Shown here piece by piece: positions 45,122 to 55,114 of a DNA stretch of 64,000 bases. Every line of letters begins with the position of its first letter. Within the stretch, counting starts at the first letter, position 1. Source of the stretch: Granulicella sp. dw_53 (lineage in GTDB: Bacteria > Acidobacteriota > Terriglobia > Terriglobales > Acidobacteriaceae); NCBI RefSeq assembly GCF_018449545.1, contig NZ_JAAVUR010000007.1, positions 186,001 to 250,000 on the forward strand, written 5' to 3'. The position numbers and the translations under genes are program-made. The notes under the pieces were generated by a model. It had not been told where the DNA came from. It did not search any database and saw only the letters and a list, made by a program, of their open reading frames with translations.

Positions 45122-48100
45122 TTAGAAGATGATCTTGCCAGCGAACTGAACGTTGAACGGCTCGCCCGATCCGATACCAGGTGCGCCCGCGTTGTCACCA
45201 ACCGTCGTCGTCGATCGGCCAAAGGAACCGGACGTAAATGATCCAATGGAACTGGTATTGGCCAGATTCAGACGGTTGAAGATGTTAAACATCTCTGCAC
45301 GAATCTGAAGGTTGACGCCTTCATGCAAGGCAGTGTTCTTCACCAGGGAAGCATCCACCGTTCCGAAGCCTGGACCACGGCCATCGTTGCGATGCATCCC
45401 GCTGAAGGTTCCCTTTGCAGGAAGCGCATAAGCGGCGGGATTGAACCACTGCACATAAGCTCCTGCGGTTGCAGAGGCGCGAACGAGCGTGTGGGACGTT
45501 GTGTAGGGATTTGCAACCTGCACAGCACGGTCTTGAAACTCGCCCGTACCGCTGTTGTTGGTGGTGGTCTTCACGTTGATTGGCTTTCCAGTGAAGAAAG
45601 TCATGAAGGTGTTAACCTGCCATCCATTCGTAACCGGCTTCCAGCGCTCAGTGAACTTCGGCACCTCGTAGACAACATAACCGTTGAATGTATGACGGGT
45701 ATCGAAGTCCGCGTTTCCGTACTCCGAAGCCAGATCCAGTGAATTCTGAGGAGCGAATCCCCGTGTTCCGGAGACGTTATCTAGGCTGTGGCCAAAGGTA
45801 TAGCTGCCCTGGGCTGTCATGCCATGGTAGCTGCTGGTACGAATCATGGATTGGAGAGAGTGATAGTTAGATCCCGCCCTCGATTCATATTGATTGATCG
45901 CCGCGAAGGAAGGGAACTGATTGAAGTATGGCCGCGTGCTCTGGATAGTGGAGCCGGTATTATTCGCTGCAGCCTGGTTAATGTCGCGCAGATTGAATAG
46001 CCGGCGGCCGAGCGAGCCAACGTAGCCAATCTGAAGGACAGTGTTGCGGCCCAGTTGATACTCCGTGTTCAGGTTGAAGTTCTGAAGATATGCGTTCCTG
46101 AATCCCGGGGATACCGTAGAGACGCCAAAGGTGGCCGCCGCGCCGGTGCTCGGGAGCGGGTCTACATTGTTGGTGATCTGGAAGGCCGAAGACTTCGAGA
46201 CCGTGAAGACAGGGCTCGGCCCAATCTTGTTCGCTTGGACGCCAACCGATGCTCCATTGCCTGGACGGTTGTCGAAGAAGCCATTCAGATTTGGCAGGTC
46301 GTAATAGATGCCGTACGTTCCACGCAGCACCAGCTTGTTCGTAACCTGAGTCGTGAAGCCGAGACGAGGCGCAACATTCCGGTAGCTACGCGGATAAAGA
46401 GTATCCCGGTTCTGACCGATGATTGCGAAACCCGTCGAGGAAGACGGATCGAAGTCCGACAAGGTGCCATTTGTCGAGTAAACCGGACCAGAGAAGTCCC
46501 AACGCAGCCCATAGTTGAACGTCAGACGGGGCGTGACCTGATATTGATCCTGAGCGAAGAGACTCCACTGGTTCAGATAAAGGTCGCGCTGCAACTGGCC
46601 GCGAACGATGCTTCCGGAGGTTGCATAGCCAGCGAGAAAGTCTGCCAGCGCCCGCGTTGTGCCGTCGGCTTCGTTTGCGTAGTTGTTGGTCGGATGAAGT
46701 GCTGTATAAGCCGTTCCATCGAAATTAAACGATCCACGAACATTGCGCTGATAAAGCAGGTTCATGTAGTTGCGACGGAACTCTCCGCCGACCCGGATCT
46801 GGTGTTTACCGGTAACAAACGTTCCCGTGTCGTTGAGCATGCCGGTGTAATCTTGCCGGCCGAGGGGCGGTGTGGGTCCGACCTGATCGAAGCTTGTAAT
46901 CGTGATCGTCGGAGCTCCGAACAACGATGGGTCCGTAACTCCTGTAGCTAGGCCAAGTGCAGGAATGTTCTGGTTGTGAACGTTGTCGTTGAAGGTCTGG
47001 CCGAAGTAATTGACCGCCGCCAAAAGTTGGTTCGATAGGTGAGGGGTCACAGCCCAGTTGTGTGTGATCGCATAGTTGTGCACATGGTCCGGAGCAACCT
47101 GGTAGTACTCCCAGATGTTGGGTCCGGCATTGCCAAGCTGACGACCTGTGCCGATGAAAGCGCGAATGGAAAGAGTTTGCCTGGAGGTCAGGTTCCAATC
47201 GACTTTACCAACGGTATTGTCGCTGTATCCGCTCTGCGGACGAGCATCGGTGTAGTTGTTGATCGTAGCGCCGCCCGTGTTCTTGTTACCCTGCGGCCAC
47301 AAGCTCAAGAGGTTCAAGGCAGTCTGGCTGACCGGAATGCCGTGGTTGTTGAGCAACTGCGTCGCTTGGGCAACCCAGGCTGTAGTTGGTTCAGTCGCAG
47401 CCGACTGGGCACCGATAATGTACTTCTGGCGTTCGTAGTTGACGAAGAAAAACAGCTTGTCGTGCATCACCGGACCACCCAGCGAACCGCCAAACTGGTT
47501 GTTGCGAATTTTTGGCTTGCGCGCAGTTGTTGCCAGCATCTGGCTCTTCGAGGCGAAGTACTCATTGCGCATGAAGTAGTACGCCGTTCCGTGGAAACGG
47601 TTGGTACCGCTCTTCACTACCATGTTGACCAGTCCGCCTCCGTTGCGGCCAACCTCGGCGTTCGCCTGGGATTGAACGGAGAATTGATCGATCGCGTCGA
47701 TGGGCAGTGTTACGCCGGCGATACCGGAGACACCACCCTGATTCGCGCCCTGTGAGTTGTGGAAGATGTCGTTGTTGTCGGCGCCGTCGATCTGAAAATT
47801 ATTCTGGTTAGTGCGAGCTCCGTTCAGCGAGCCTGCGCCATTGAAGCCAGGCGTGATCTTGAGCAATTGTGTAAAGTCGCGGCCATTCAAAGGAATATTC
47901 GCCACAGCCTGGGCCGGTACGACGGCGGTATTGGTCGAAGACTCGGTGTCAACGGCGATTGCATTTGCATTCACCTCGACCAGCACATTCGAGTTCGACA
48001 GGGCTAGCTTCGGGCTTAGCGAATACACAGCGCCTGGGCGCGTTGCGATGTCCACAATCTTTGCCGAAGCAAAGCCGGGTGCCGTGATGGTAATTGTGAA

Positions 48101-48337
48101 CTTCCCAATCGGAAGATCCTGAAACGAGTAGGCTCCATCGCCTGTGCTCGCTGTTTCACGCGTAAGGCCCGTATCCTGCGACAGTAGAGAGATCTGCGCG
48201 TTTGGGATAACGGCACCAGTGCTGTCCTGAACCGTTCCGGAGATACCTCCGCGGAACGTCTGCCCCAATACAAACTGCGAGATACTTATCACAAGCAGTA
48301 GGAAGAGGAATTTCATTTGCTTTGGATGGGAATTCAT
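45122..48337 (-). CDS. TonB-dependent receptor, Oar-like
   Basis: A 1071-residue outer-membrane protein: signal peptide (FLFLLLVISISQFVLGQ), carboxypeptidase-regulatory-like domain (GTVQDSTGAVIPNAQISLLS), plug with IPLNGRDFTQLLKITPGF and FQIDGADNNDIF, then a long barrel ending NVQFAGKIIF. The ATG at 48337 is supported by AAGGAG; the frame runs 31 codons further upstream. It has no enzyme genes beside it except the M28 peptidase downstream, so peptide uptake is one possible role, but its terminator separates the two. It is divergent from glmS. Confidence 0.93.
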   Translation of the reverse strand: MNSHPKQMKFLFLLLVISISQFVLGQTFRGGISGTVQDSTGAVIPNAQISLLSQDTGLTRETASTGDGAYSFQDLPIGKFTITITAPGFASAKIVDIATRPGAVYSLSPKLALSNSNVLVEVNANAIAVDTESSTNTAVVPAQAVANIPLNGRDFTQLLKITPGFNGAGSLNGARTNQNNFQIDGADNNDIFHNSQGANQGGVSGIAGVTLPIDAIDQFSVQSQANAEVGRNGGGLVNMVVKSGTNRFHGTAYYFMRNEYFASKSQMLATTARKPKIRNNQFGGSLGGPVMHDKLFFFVNYERQKYIIGAQSAATEPTTAWVAQATQLLNNHGIPVSQTALNLLSLWPQGNKNTGGATINNYTDARPQSGYSDNTVGKVDWNLTSRQTLSIRAFIGTGRQLGNAGPNIWEYYQVAPDHVHNYAITHNWAVTPHLSNQLLAAVNYFGQTFNDNVHNQNIPALGLATGVTDPSLFGAPTITITSFDQVGPTPPLGRQDYTGMLNDTGTFVTGKHQIRVGGEFRRNYMNLLYQRNVRGSFNFDGTAYTALHPTNNYANEADGTTRALADFLAGYATSGSIVRGQLQRDLYLNQWSLFAQDQYQVTPRLTFNYGLRWDFSGPVYSTNGTLSDFDPSSSTGFAIIGQNRDTLYPRSYRNVAPRLGFTTQVTNKLVLRGTYGIYYDLPNLNGFFDNRPGNGASVGVQANKIGPSPVFTVSKSSAFQITNNVDPLPSTGAAATFGVSTVSPGFRNAYLQNFNLNTEYQLGRNTVLQIGYVGSLGRRLFNLRDINQAAANNTGSTIQSTRPYFNQFPSFAAINQYESRAGSNYHSLQSMIRTSSYHGMTAQGSYTFGHSLDNVSGTRGFAPQNSLDLASEYGNADFDTRHTFNGYVVYEVPKFTERWKPVTNGWQVNTFMTFFTGKPINVKTTTNNSGTGEFQDRAVQVANPYTTSHTLVRASATAGAYVQWFNPAAYALPAKGTFSGMHRNDGRGPGFGTVDASLVKNTALHEGVNLQIRAEMFNIFNRLNLANTSSIGSFTSGSFGRSTTTVGDNAGAPGIGSGEPFNVQFAGKIIF

Positions 48338-48643
48338 TTGGCACTCCTTTTGGATCGCCCGACGCACTCCGGCAAATGCCAGAGTGTTAGGCAGTTTCAG
48401 ACACGCGTCACCGCCCACCGCGTAGCACAAATACTTGCGGTGTGGGGGAACATAAGAACCCGTGCAGGTAAAAAATTAGGTAATTTCCACAAGTATACCT
48501 TCACCGCTTACTAATATGGGAATAAATCTTGTAAAGAAGGGTTAAGCGGCTCGGCCAGTACACAACTCCAAATCTGCACCCTCCCCCAAAAGTCCCACAT
48601 CCGCCACCTCCCCAATCCACACTCCCCCAACTACACTTGTCGC
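48338..48643. other. Divergent spacer before glmS
   Basis: About 300 bp between two divergent genes. It contains AT-rich stretches that could hold promoters for both, but I found no convincing boxes, operator or glmS ribozyme-like element; the last 100 bp before glmS are C/T-rich. Confidence 0.4.
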
Positions 48644-50512
48644 ATGTGTGGAATCGTCGGATACATCGGTCCTAAAGCAGTCGTCCCCGTCATCATCGAA
48701 GGTCTTCGTCGTCTTGAGTACCGCGGCTACGACTCCGCTGGAATCGCCGTTGCCGGTGGCCCGGACGGCATGCAGCTTCGCCGCGCGCCCGGCAAGCTCC
48801 GCAACCTCGAAGCCGTACTCGCAGACTCCCCCGTCCACGGCTCCTTCGGCATCGGACACACCCGCTGGGCCACCCACGGCCGTCCCACCGAAGAGAACGC
48901 TCACCCTCACCGCGACTGCACCGGCACCCTCGTCGTCGTACACAACGGCATCGTCGAGAACTACCTCGCCCTCAAAAAAGAGCTCATCGCCGCCGGCCAC
49001 ACTTTCGTCACCGAGACCGACACCGAGATCATCGCTCACCTTATAGAAGAAGAGATCAAGCAATCCCCCGGCGTCCTCCTCGAAGAAGCCGTCCGCCGCG
49101 CCGTCAAACACCTCACCGGAGCCTTCGCCATCGGCGTCCTCTCCGCCAACGAGCCCAACAAGCTCGTCGCCGCCCGCATGGGTCCGCCCGCCGTCATCGG
49201 CATCGGCGACGGAGAGTTCTTCCTCGCCTCCGACGTCCCCGGCATCCTCCACCACACCCGCGACATCCACTTCCTCCAGGATGGTGAGGTCGCCATCCTT
49301 ACTCCCACCGGCGTCGAGCTTACCGACTTCCAGGCCGCACCGCTCAAGCTGAAGATCCAGCGCATCACCTGGGATCCCATCATGGCCGAGAAGGCCGGCT
49401 ACAAGCACTTCATGCTTAAGGAGATCAACGAGCAGCCCCGCGCCATCCGCGACACGACCCTAGGTCGCATCTCTCTCGAGACCGGCAAGGTCCACCTCGC
49501 CGAGATGCAGATCTCCGACGAAGACCTCCGCAACGCCAGCCAGATCACCATCGCCGCCTGCGGAACCTCATGGCACGCCGGCCTCGCCGGCAAGTTCATG
49601 ATCGAGCGCCTCGCCCGCATCCCCGTCGAGGTCGACTACGCCTCCGAGTACCGCTACCGCGATCCCATCGCCGACCCCCGCGCTATCGGACTCCTCATCA
49701 CCCAGTCCGGAGAGACCGCCGACACCATCGCCGCCCAGCGCGAGCTCATCTCCAAAGGCTCCAAGACCCTCGCCATCTGCAACGTCGTCGGAGCAGCCGT
49801 CACCCGCGAAGCCCAGGGCACCATCACCACCAACGCCGGCCCGGAGATCGGCGTCGCCTCCACCAAGGCCTTCACCGCCCAGCTCACCGCCCTCTTCGTC
49901 CTCGCCCTGCACCTCGCGCAGGTCCGCGGAACCATCACCGAAGCCCAGTCCCTCCACCTCGTCGAAGAGCTCAGCAAGCTCCCCGGAAAACTCGAAGATG
50001 TCCTGCGCTCCGTAGACGACCAGTGCTTCCAACTCGCCAAGGTCTTCCACACCGTCAACGACTTCCTCTTCCTCGGCCGCGGCATCCACTACCCCATCGC
50101 CCTCGAAGGAGCCCTCAAACTCAAAGAGATCTCCTACATCCACGCCGAAGGCTACCCCGCCGGAGAGATGAAACACGGCCCCAACGCCCTCATCGACGAG
50201 ACCCTCCCCGTAGTCTGCATCGCCACCAAAGACCCCGAAGACCCCTCCTCGGTCCTCAAGTACGAAAAGACCCTCTCCAACATCCAGGAGGTCACCGCCC
50301 GCAGCGGCCGCGTCATCGCCATCGCCATCGAAGGCGACGAGGAGATCAAACAACTAGTCGAACACACCATCCAAATCCCCCAGGCCCCCGAACTCCTCCT
50401 CCCCGTCCTAGAAGTAGTCCCCCTCCAACTCCTCGCCTACCACATAGCAGTACGCAGAGGCTGCGACGTAGACCAACCAAGGAACTTGGCCAAATCCGTC
50501 ACCGTCGAATAA
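48644..50512 (+). CDS. glmS: Glutamine-fructose-6-phosphate aminotransferase
   Basis: A 622-residue enzyme making glucosamine 6-phosphate, the first step to UDP-GlcNAc, peptidoglycan and LPS. The N-terminal glutaminase domain starts MCGIVGYIG with nucleophile Cys2 and has [13 protein letters not shown] and HNGIVENYL. Two SIS domains follow ([18 protein letters not shown] near residue 306, then [20 protein letters not shown]), and the end [15 protein letters not shown] is fully conserved. The intact gene is followed by two decayed copies of its last ~80 bp, showing repeated insertions at its 3' end. Confidence 0.97.
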   Translation: MCGIVGYIGPKAVVPVIIEGLRRLEYRGYDSAGIAVAGGPDGMQLRRAPGKLRNLEAVLADSPVHGSFGIGHTRWATHGRPTEENAHPHRDCTGTLVVVHNGIVENYLALKKELIAAGHTFVTETDTEIIAHLIEEEIKQSPGVLLEEAVRRAVKHLTGAFAIGVLSANEPNKLVAARMGPPAVIGIGDGEFFLASDVPGILHHTRDIHFLQDGEVAILTPTGVELTDFQAAPLKLKIQRITWDPIMAEKAGYKHFMLKEINEQPRAIRDTTLGRISLETGKVHLAEMQISDEDLRNASQITIAACGTSWHAGLAGKFMIERLARIPVEVDYASEYRYRDPIADPRAIGLLITQSGETADTIAAQRELISKGSKTLAICNVVGAAVTREAQGTITTNAGPEIGVASTKAFTAQLTALFVLALHLAQVRGTITEAQSLHLVEELSKLPGKLEDVLRSVDDQCFQLAKVFHTVNDFLFLGRGIHYPIALEGALKLKEISYIHAEGYPAGEMKHGPNALIDETLPVVCIATKDPEDPSSVLKYEKTLSNIQEVTARSGRVIAIAIEGDEEIKQLVEHTIQIPQAPELLLPVLEVVPLQLLAYHIAVRRGCDVDQPRNLAKSVTVE

Positions 50513-50561
50513 CTTCGTCACATAAATCCAGGGTTCGATCTTATGCGGAGTATTGCCCTGC

Positions 50562-50852
50562 ATGTCTGTTGCAAATCTCGTCTTTGAGTACGACCCACGC
50601 AAAGCTGCCGCCAATCTCCGTACCCACGGAGTATCCTTCGATGAAGCCATCACCAGCTTCTTCGACACCAACGCCATCTCCGAGCCGGACCCGAACCACT
50701 CGACACCCGGCGACGAGCGGTTGATCAACATCGGTAAATCCACCAGGAACCGTCTCCTGTTTGTGGTTCATAATGAAGAAGACGGGCGAATTCGAATCAT
50801 CAGCGCCCGGTTGGCCAGCCCAACCCAGAGATCACTCTATGAAGAATCCTGA
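50562..50852 (+). CDS. BrnT-family toxin (type II toxin-antitoxin)
   Basis: A 96-residue protein. FEYDPRKAAANLRTHGVSFD at the N-terminus, the INIGKSTRNRLLFVVHNE core and IRIISARLASPTQRSLYEE are the BrnT pattern; known members are ribosome-dependent or free RNases. The start at 50562 is an ATG; a TTG 9 bp upstream has poor spacing. The next gene begins inside its last codons and resembles a BrnA-type antitoxin, giving the usual toxin-then-antitoxin order. The pair lies 50 bp after glmS, in an insertion-prone stretch. Confidence 0.87.
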   Translation: MSVANLVFEYDPRKAAANLRTHGVSFDEAITSFFDTNAISEPDPNHSTPGDERLINIGKSTRNRLLFVVHNEEDGRIRIISARLASPTQRSLYEES

Positions 50853-51141
50853 GACCTCCGCAGCAACCCCCGCCAAACGCACCGCTGTTCGCGGCAAGTA
50901 CGCGAACCTGCTTCAGCGCGGAACCAACATCGCCGTCCTCGACGCCGATATAGTCGAACACTTCCCCGACTCTGAGTCAGTCAATAACGCGTTGCGTGCC
51001 TTCCTGGCTATCGGGAAACAGGTTCAGTCTGCGTCAATCCACATCCTGCCGAAGACTCCTCGTAGAGTGGGACCTAAAAACTCTGTTACCTTCGATCCAC
51101 GGAAGGGCACAACCCTGAAAACGCGAGTTGCCGCAAAGTAG
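50839..51141 (+). CDS. BrnA-like antitoxin
   Basis: A 100-residue protein overlapping brnT by 14 bp. A basic N-terminus is followed by VRGKYANLLQRGTNIAVLDA and HFPDSESVNNALRAFLAIG, a ribbon-helix-helix-like DNA-binding pattern seen in BrnT partners. It should neutralise the toxin and repress the pair. The remaining C-terminal part is basic (PKTPRRVGPK). The family match is weaker than for the toxin; position is the stronger argument. Confidence 0.75.
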   Translation: MKNPETSAATPAKRTAVRGKYANLLQRGTNIAVLDADIVEHFPDSESVNNALRAFLAIGKQVQSASIHILPKTPRRVGPKNSVTFDPRKGTTLKTRVAAK

Positions 51142-51159
51142 TCTTTCCTCGCTATTGGA

Positions 51160-51266
51160 GATAGCCAGGACGGCGAACTCCTAATCGTCCCTTCCAACTC
51201 CTCGCCTACTACATCGCCGTCCTTCGAGGCTCCGTAGACCTCTCCCATCCAAATCTACAACGTTAA
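51160..51266 (+). pseudogene. Remnant of a glmS 3' end (copy 1)
   Basis: From 51188 the sequence follows the intact glmS tail almost base for base: CCAACTCCTCGCCTAC is identical, and translated it gives PFQLLAYYIAVLRGSVDL against [18 protein letters not shown] in GlmS. A one-base shift and a three-base gap disrupt it, and the final [10 protein letters not shown] is lost. Upstream, GELLIVP resembles the preceding GlmS strand. It is not a functional gene. Confidence 0.75.
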
Positions 51267-51391
51267 GAATAAAAACGAAGCTCTGCAGGCACTTACAACC
51301 GAAACAACTACCGATCATGATGAGAGCATCGGAGTAAGCTTTACCCTTAGAGGCCATCCACACTTCTCTTTGACACATTGGGGGCACCATT

Positions 51392-52660
51392 TTGAATTCA
51401 TCCTTTTTCTCCCTGCAGTACACGAGCATCCTGCCTTACTTCATTCTCATGGCGCTCTTTTACTTCGAAGCGTCCATCATCCTCCGCACCGTACCCTTCT
51501 ACAAGCGCGCCCTGGCCCAGGACTTAGCCGACCGCAATCACTTCGCCCAACTCGACGGTCTCCGCGGACTCCTCGCCATCAGCGTCTTCTTCACCCACTC
51601 CGAGACGTTCCACCAAATGTGGGTCACCGGCTCCTGGGATCTGCCCCCCTCGAAGTTTTACTCGCAACTAGCCGTCGGCCCCGTCTCCATGTTCTTCCTC
51701 ATCACCGGATACCTCTTCTGGTCCAAGGCGCAAAAGGGCACCAAAGAAGGCCTGGTCGTCTTCTTCCAACACCGCCTCCGCCGGCTCTTTCCCGCCTATC
51801 TCTTCGCCGTGTTGCTGGTTTGCATCGTCATTGCGTTCCTATCGAACTTCCACCGCACCGTCTCTATCTTCAGCCTCATCCGCGGCTCCATCGGCCTGCT
51901 CAGCTTCAACATGATCCCCGGGCCCGCCCTCAACAATCTGGAGAACACCTCGCTCATCTACGCCGGCGTCTTCTGGAGCCTTCGCGTCGAATGGATGTTC
52001 TACATCGCCTATCCTCTCCTGGCTCTCTTCGCGCGAACCTGGCGTCGCCAACTGCTTCTCGTCCTGATCACCTTCGGACTCTACATCCTTCTGCCCATCG
52101 TCCGCGGCCACATGCATGGTCAACACGGAACCCTGGGCCTCGGAACCATCCAGTACTTCATCTTCTTTCTGGTCGCCTTCTTCTCCTTCGGAATGGTGGC
52201 TGCCTTTATCAAGAAAAACTATCGGCTGGAATCCCTCGCCAATTCCATGCCCGCAACCTTGCTCGGCATCGCCGTCATCGTGGCCCTCTTTCTCTTCGTC
52301 CCGCCCACGCTGGACTGGGTTGAAGGCGCAGTGCTCGTATTTCCTTTCCTGCTCGTCGTCTACGGAAACTCCTTCTTCGGCTTGCTCCTCACCCGGCCTC
52401 TCATCCTGCTCGGACAAGTCAGTTACAGCACCTACGTCCTCCACGGAGTCGTTCTCTACACCATCAACCACCTTCTCGCTCGAACCATCAACATGGCGAC
52501 CATCAGCCCTCTAGGCTTCTGGCTCGTCACCGCACTCATCGGAACCGCGGTGGTCTGCCTCTCCGCCCTCTCCTATCGTTTCTTTGAAGCCCCCTTCATG
52601 AAGGGATACGGCATGAAAAAAACTACGATCGTAACCGCTCCCGCCCTTGGTGTGCATTGA
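51392..52660 (+). CDS. Membrane acyltransferase (acyltransferase-3/OafA type)
   Basis: A 422-residue multi-spanning protein. FAQLDGLRGLLAISVFFTHS, GPVSMFFLITGYLFWSK and FFQHRLRRLFPAYLFAVLL are family landmarks, with WSLRVEWMFYIAYPLL further on. It should add acyl groups to surface glycans. It begins at TTG with GGGGG upstream; an ATG at 51449 would remove the first membrane segment and is less likely. It lies between two glmS-tail remnants together with a glycosyltransferase, as island cargo. Confidence 0.87.
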   Translation: MNSSFFSLQYTSILPYFILMALFYFEASIILRTVPFYKRALAQDLADRNHFAQLDGLRGLLAISVFFTHSETFHQMWVTGSWDLPPSKFYSQLAVGPVSMFFLITGYLFWSKAQKGTKEGLVVFFQHRLRRLFPAYLFAVLLVCIVIAFLSNFHRTVSIFSLIRGSIGLLSFNMIPGPALNNLENTSLIYAGVFWSLRVEWMFYIAYPLLALFARTWRRQLLLVLITFGLYILLPIVRGHMHGQHGTLGLGTIQYFIFFLVAFFSFGMVAAFIKKNYRLESLANSMPATLLGIAVIVALFLFVPPTLDWVEGAVLVFPFLLVVYGNSFFGLLLTRPLILLGQVSYSTYVLHGVVLYTINHLLARTINMATISPLGFWLVTALIGTAVVCLSALSYRFFEAPFMKGYGMKKTTIVTAPALGVH

Positions 52661-52764
52661 TCGGGGCACCGTCATCATCGGTCCAATGAAAACTTAGATG
52701 TCCCTCCCAAAATCGGCGTCATAGATAAGGGTGAGATCTCTCTCGCACCCATAGGAGGTTAGGT

Positions 52765-53745
52765 TTGGAACACCCTCTCGTCTCCATCGTCGTATCGTCG
52801 TACAACCGGCCCGACATGCTTCAGAAGGCCCTGTCATCCGTGCTCGAGCAATCCTTCCAGAACATCGAAGTCATCGTGCAGGACGACAGCCCCGGCATGG
52901 AATGCGAAGCCGTCGTCACCAGCTACAACGACCCGCGCATCCGCTACACGCACAACCGGCCCTCGCTCGGTACCGGAGCCAACCTCCGCGCCGGATACCG
53001 CAAATGCACCGGCAAGTACTTCTCCACCCTCAACGACGACGACCTCTACGGCCCCGGCTATCTGGAGCGGATGGTCGCTATCCTCGAAGCGAATCCCACC
53101 TACTCCATGGCATTCAGCGATCACTATCTGATCGACGGAGACGGAACCGTCCTCCAGGAGGCGAGCGACAACAACAGCCGCCACTTTGGCCGCGCAACCC
53201 TCCCTCCCGGCTCCGTGTCCGATCCCATCCACTCCGCCCTGATCACCATGAGTGTCCCCGGAATGTTCGCCCTCTACCGCGCCGAAGCCATGGATCTCGA
53301 CGACTTCCCCGACGAGGTCTCCTCCGGATACGACTACTGGCTCGTCTACCTCGCGGTACGCAGTGGTCAGCCCATCCACTACACCCCCGAGCGCCTGACC
53401 TCCTACCGCGTCCACGGCGGAAGCCAGACCGCCTCCTTCCAGGCTCCCAAAGAGAGGATGCGCTCCTACAACTTCGCCGAGTACATCGATCACAGAATTC
53501 TAGCCGACGAGCGCGTCCGCTCCGTATGGCCAGACGTACGTCAGCGCCTCAGCCAGATGCACACCTCAGGCGGCTTCGCCAACCTGCGCTTGAATCAACG
53601 CGCCGAAGCCAGACAGCAATTCCTTCTCTCCATCCGCAACAAAGCCACCCCACGCGCCCTAGCAGGCCTGCTCCTCACCGCCGCTCCCACCTTCGTCTTA
53701 CAGCGAATCTTCAAAAAAAGATACGAGCCCAAGCCCGCAGAGTAA
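52765..53745 (+). CDS. Family 2 glycosyltransferase
   Basis: A 326-residue GT-A fold enzyme. VSIVVSSYNRPDMLQKALSS opens the nucleotide-sugar domain, VIVQDDS gives the first Asp pair, and TLNDDDLYGPGYLERM holds the metal-binding DDD. A C-terminal helix-rich tail with basic end follows. It uses a TTG start supported by AGGAGG 6 bp upstream. With the acyltransferase 100 bp before it, it probably decorates a surface polysaccharide. Donor and acceptor are unknown. Confidence 0.9.
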   Translation: MEHPLVSIVVSSYNRPDMLQKALSSVLEQSFQNIEVIVQDDSPGMECEAVVTSYNDPRIRYTHNRPSLGTGANLRAGYRKCTGKYFSTLNDDDLYGPGYLERMVAILEANPTYSMAFSDHYLIDGDGTVLQEASDNNSRHFGRATLPPGSVSDPIHSALITMSVPGMFALYRAEAMDLDDFPDEVSSGYDYWLVYLAVRSGQPIHYTPERLTSYRVHGGSQTASFQAPKERMRSYNFAEYIDHRILADERVRSVWPDVRQRLSQMHTSGGFANLRLNQRAEARQQFLLSIRNKATPRALAGLLLTAAPTFVLQRIFKKRYEPKPAE

Positions 53746-53943
53746 GCAACTGGCAGGAGCGTTGTGTGTACCATGACACTCTTTCGATGGGGCAGCCACA
53801 AGGAGCCGACTGAAACGTACATCGCAGTCCGCAGAGGAATGAAACTAAATTTATTCTTGACCGGATTCTAGTTTTGTCGCTAGTGTAGTTGCATTAACGT
53901 CTGGGCCCAGGTTTAACAGTTGAGAGTATTCCTGAGGTGTATC

Positions 53944-54939
53944 GTGACGCCATCTAATGAAAACCCAAATCCTTCAATTTTAACTTCAACTCCAACAACT
54001 CCAATAGATGGCAGTACTCCTACTAGGATTGAAGGAATGGGATTCAAAATTGAGATTCCACTTCCTAAATGGGCAATCGCTGGAATCGGTGTCATTGTTA
54101 TTCTTGCTTCAGCTGGAGCCGGAGCTTTTTTTACATTTAAGAACATAGCTAATTCAGTTATTGTTCCCAAAGATCAACTAAGCGTATATCAAGCTACTCA
54201 GTTTCACGCACTTAGTGATCCAGAAGATCACCAAGACATCATTATCAAAGATTTTCCTGATGAAGGAGCCACCTTGACGATTCGCCACTATCATAGTGAC
54301 GGTTGCGTGCAAGTAATTCGCTTTAATCATGCGTTGAAAAGAGGCGATAGTAAATGGTTGTTCGCCGCTTTAAGTACTCACCTAACTGGAGATGGAACTA
54401 AAAGCGGAGATATTAGAGATCCGCCCAAATTGCCACAAGTTGAAATGAAAGCTAAGGTTCTTGAGACTTCTCTAGGCGGCCCTATATCGCCAGGTTGGCA
54501 CAATTTGATCAGTAGAAACTTATCAACTGCACCAACGACTGCAAACTTTATATTGGCGAGTGAGTCCAGTTCTCATAAATCTGATCCAGTTGTACGAGAG
54601 CCATTATTGGAGGCTGCTCGAGGAAAACTGGAAGCGACGAGCGAACCACAGGAACCTCAGATGGCAGATCCGGTGAAACAGGCTATTAGGGGCCTTCTAC
54701 GACAAAGTGCCGATTCATTTCCCGCGACGTTTGCAAACTATCAGGGGGGAAGATGTATGGATCCGCATCCGGGAGCTTTCGGAGTTACAAACCAACAGGT
54801 CAATCAGTGCATAGTTCAAGTTTGGAGAAATTTTCAAGACGGGTGTACACACTTCCAGTATTTCAATGCTTGCACGGGCAGCTGGGATGTTTATCCTAAC
54901 GGAGCTCCTCATGTGACTTGGACTAGATGCGTACATTAA
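53944..54939 (+). CDS. Unrecognised AT-rich membrane-anchored protein with Cys-rich end
   Basis: A 331-residue protein with a low-complexity Thr/Pro N-terminus, one membrane helix at about residues 44-66 (AIAGIGVIVILASAGAGAFF), then a soluble region. The last 70 residues carry four cysteines (GGRCMDP, QCIVQV, DGCTHF, FNACTGSWDV) and a final WTRCV, suggesting a disulfide-bonded exported domain. A GTG at 53944 with GAGGTG upstream is preferred; an in-frame TTG lies 24 bp earlier. Its codon use is strikingly AT-rich against its neighbours, consistent with transfer. I do not recognise a family. Confidence 0.7.
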   Translation: MTPSNENPNPSILTSTPTTPIDGSTPTRIEGMGFKIEIPLPKWAIAGIGVIVILASAGAGAFFTFKNIANSVIVPKDQLSVYQATQFHALSDPEDHQDIIIKDFPDEGATLTIRHYHSDGCVQVIRFNHALKRGDSKWLFAALSTHLTGDGTKSGDIRDPPKLPQVEMKAKVLETSLGGPISPGWHNLISRNLSTAPTTANFILASESSSHKSDPVVREPLLEAARGKLEATSEPQEPQMADPVKQAIRGLLRQSADSFPATFANYQGGRCMDPHPGAFGVTNQQVNQCIVQVWRNFQDGCTHFQYFNACTGSWDVYPNGAPHVTWTRCVH

Positions 54940-55017
54940 TTTCATCGACAGATGGCCCACCCGTCACTTAAATTAAAAACTAGCTTCAGTGCTTCATTTT
55001 CGCGACCTTGTTCTCTG

Positions 55018-55101
55018 GTTGTTCGCTTACTGCATAGCGGCACGCTGAGGCTATGATGTGGATTCGACCAAACCTTGACGGATACCGTTACAGCCAAATA
55101 A
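55018..55101 (+). pseudogene. Remnant of a glmS 3' end (copy 2)
   Basis: Colinear with the last 28 codons of glmS apart from one missing base. Reading through stops and the shift gives LFAYCIAAR-GYDVDS...K..TDTVTAK against [16 protein letters not shown]...KSVTVE. About 31 of the first 45 bases match, with many third-position changes, so it derives from a different, once functional glmS tail. It is non-coding now. Confidence 0.72.
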
Positions 55102-55114
55102 ACAACCCGAGAAA

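Noticed and set aside
49570..50724. 384-codon plus-strand frame inside glmS
   Set aside because: Arg/Pro/His-rich shadow running through glmS and into brnT; no start site.
50513..51391. Complete Tn7-like element at the glmS end
   Set aside because: No tns genes or recognisable terminal repeats; only the tail remnants support past insertion.
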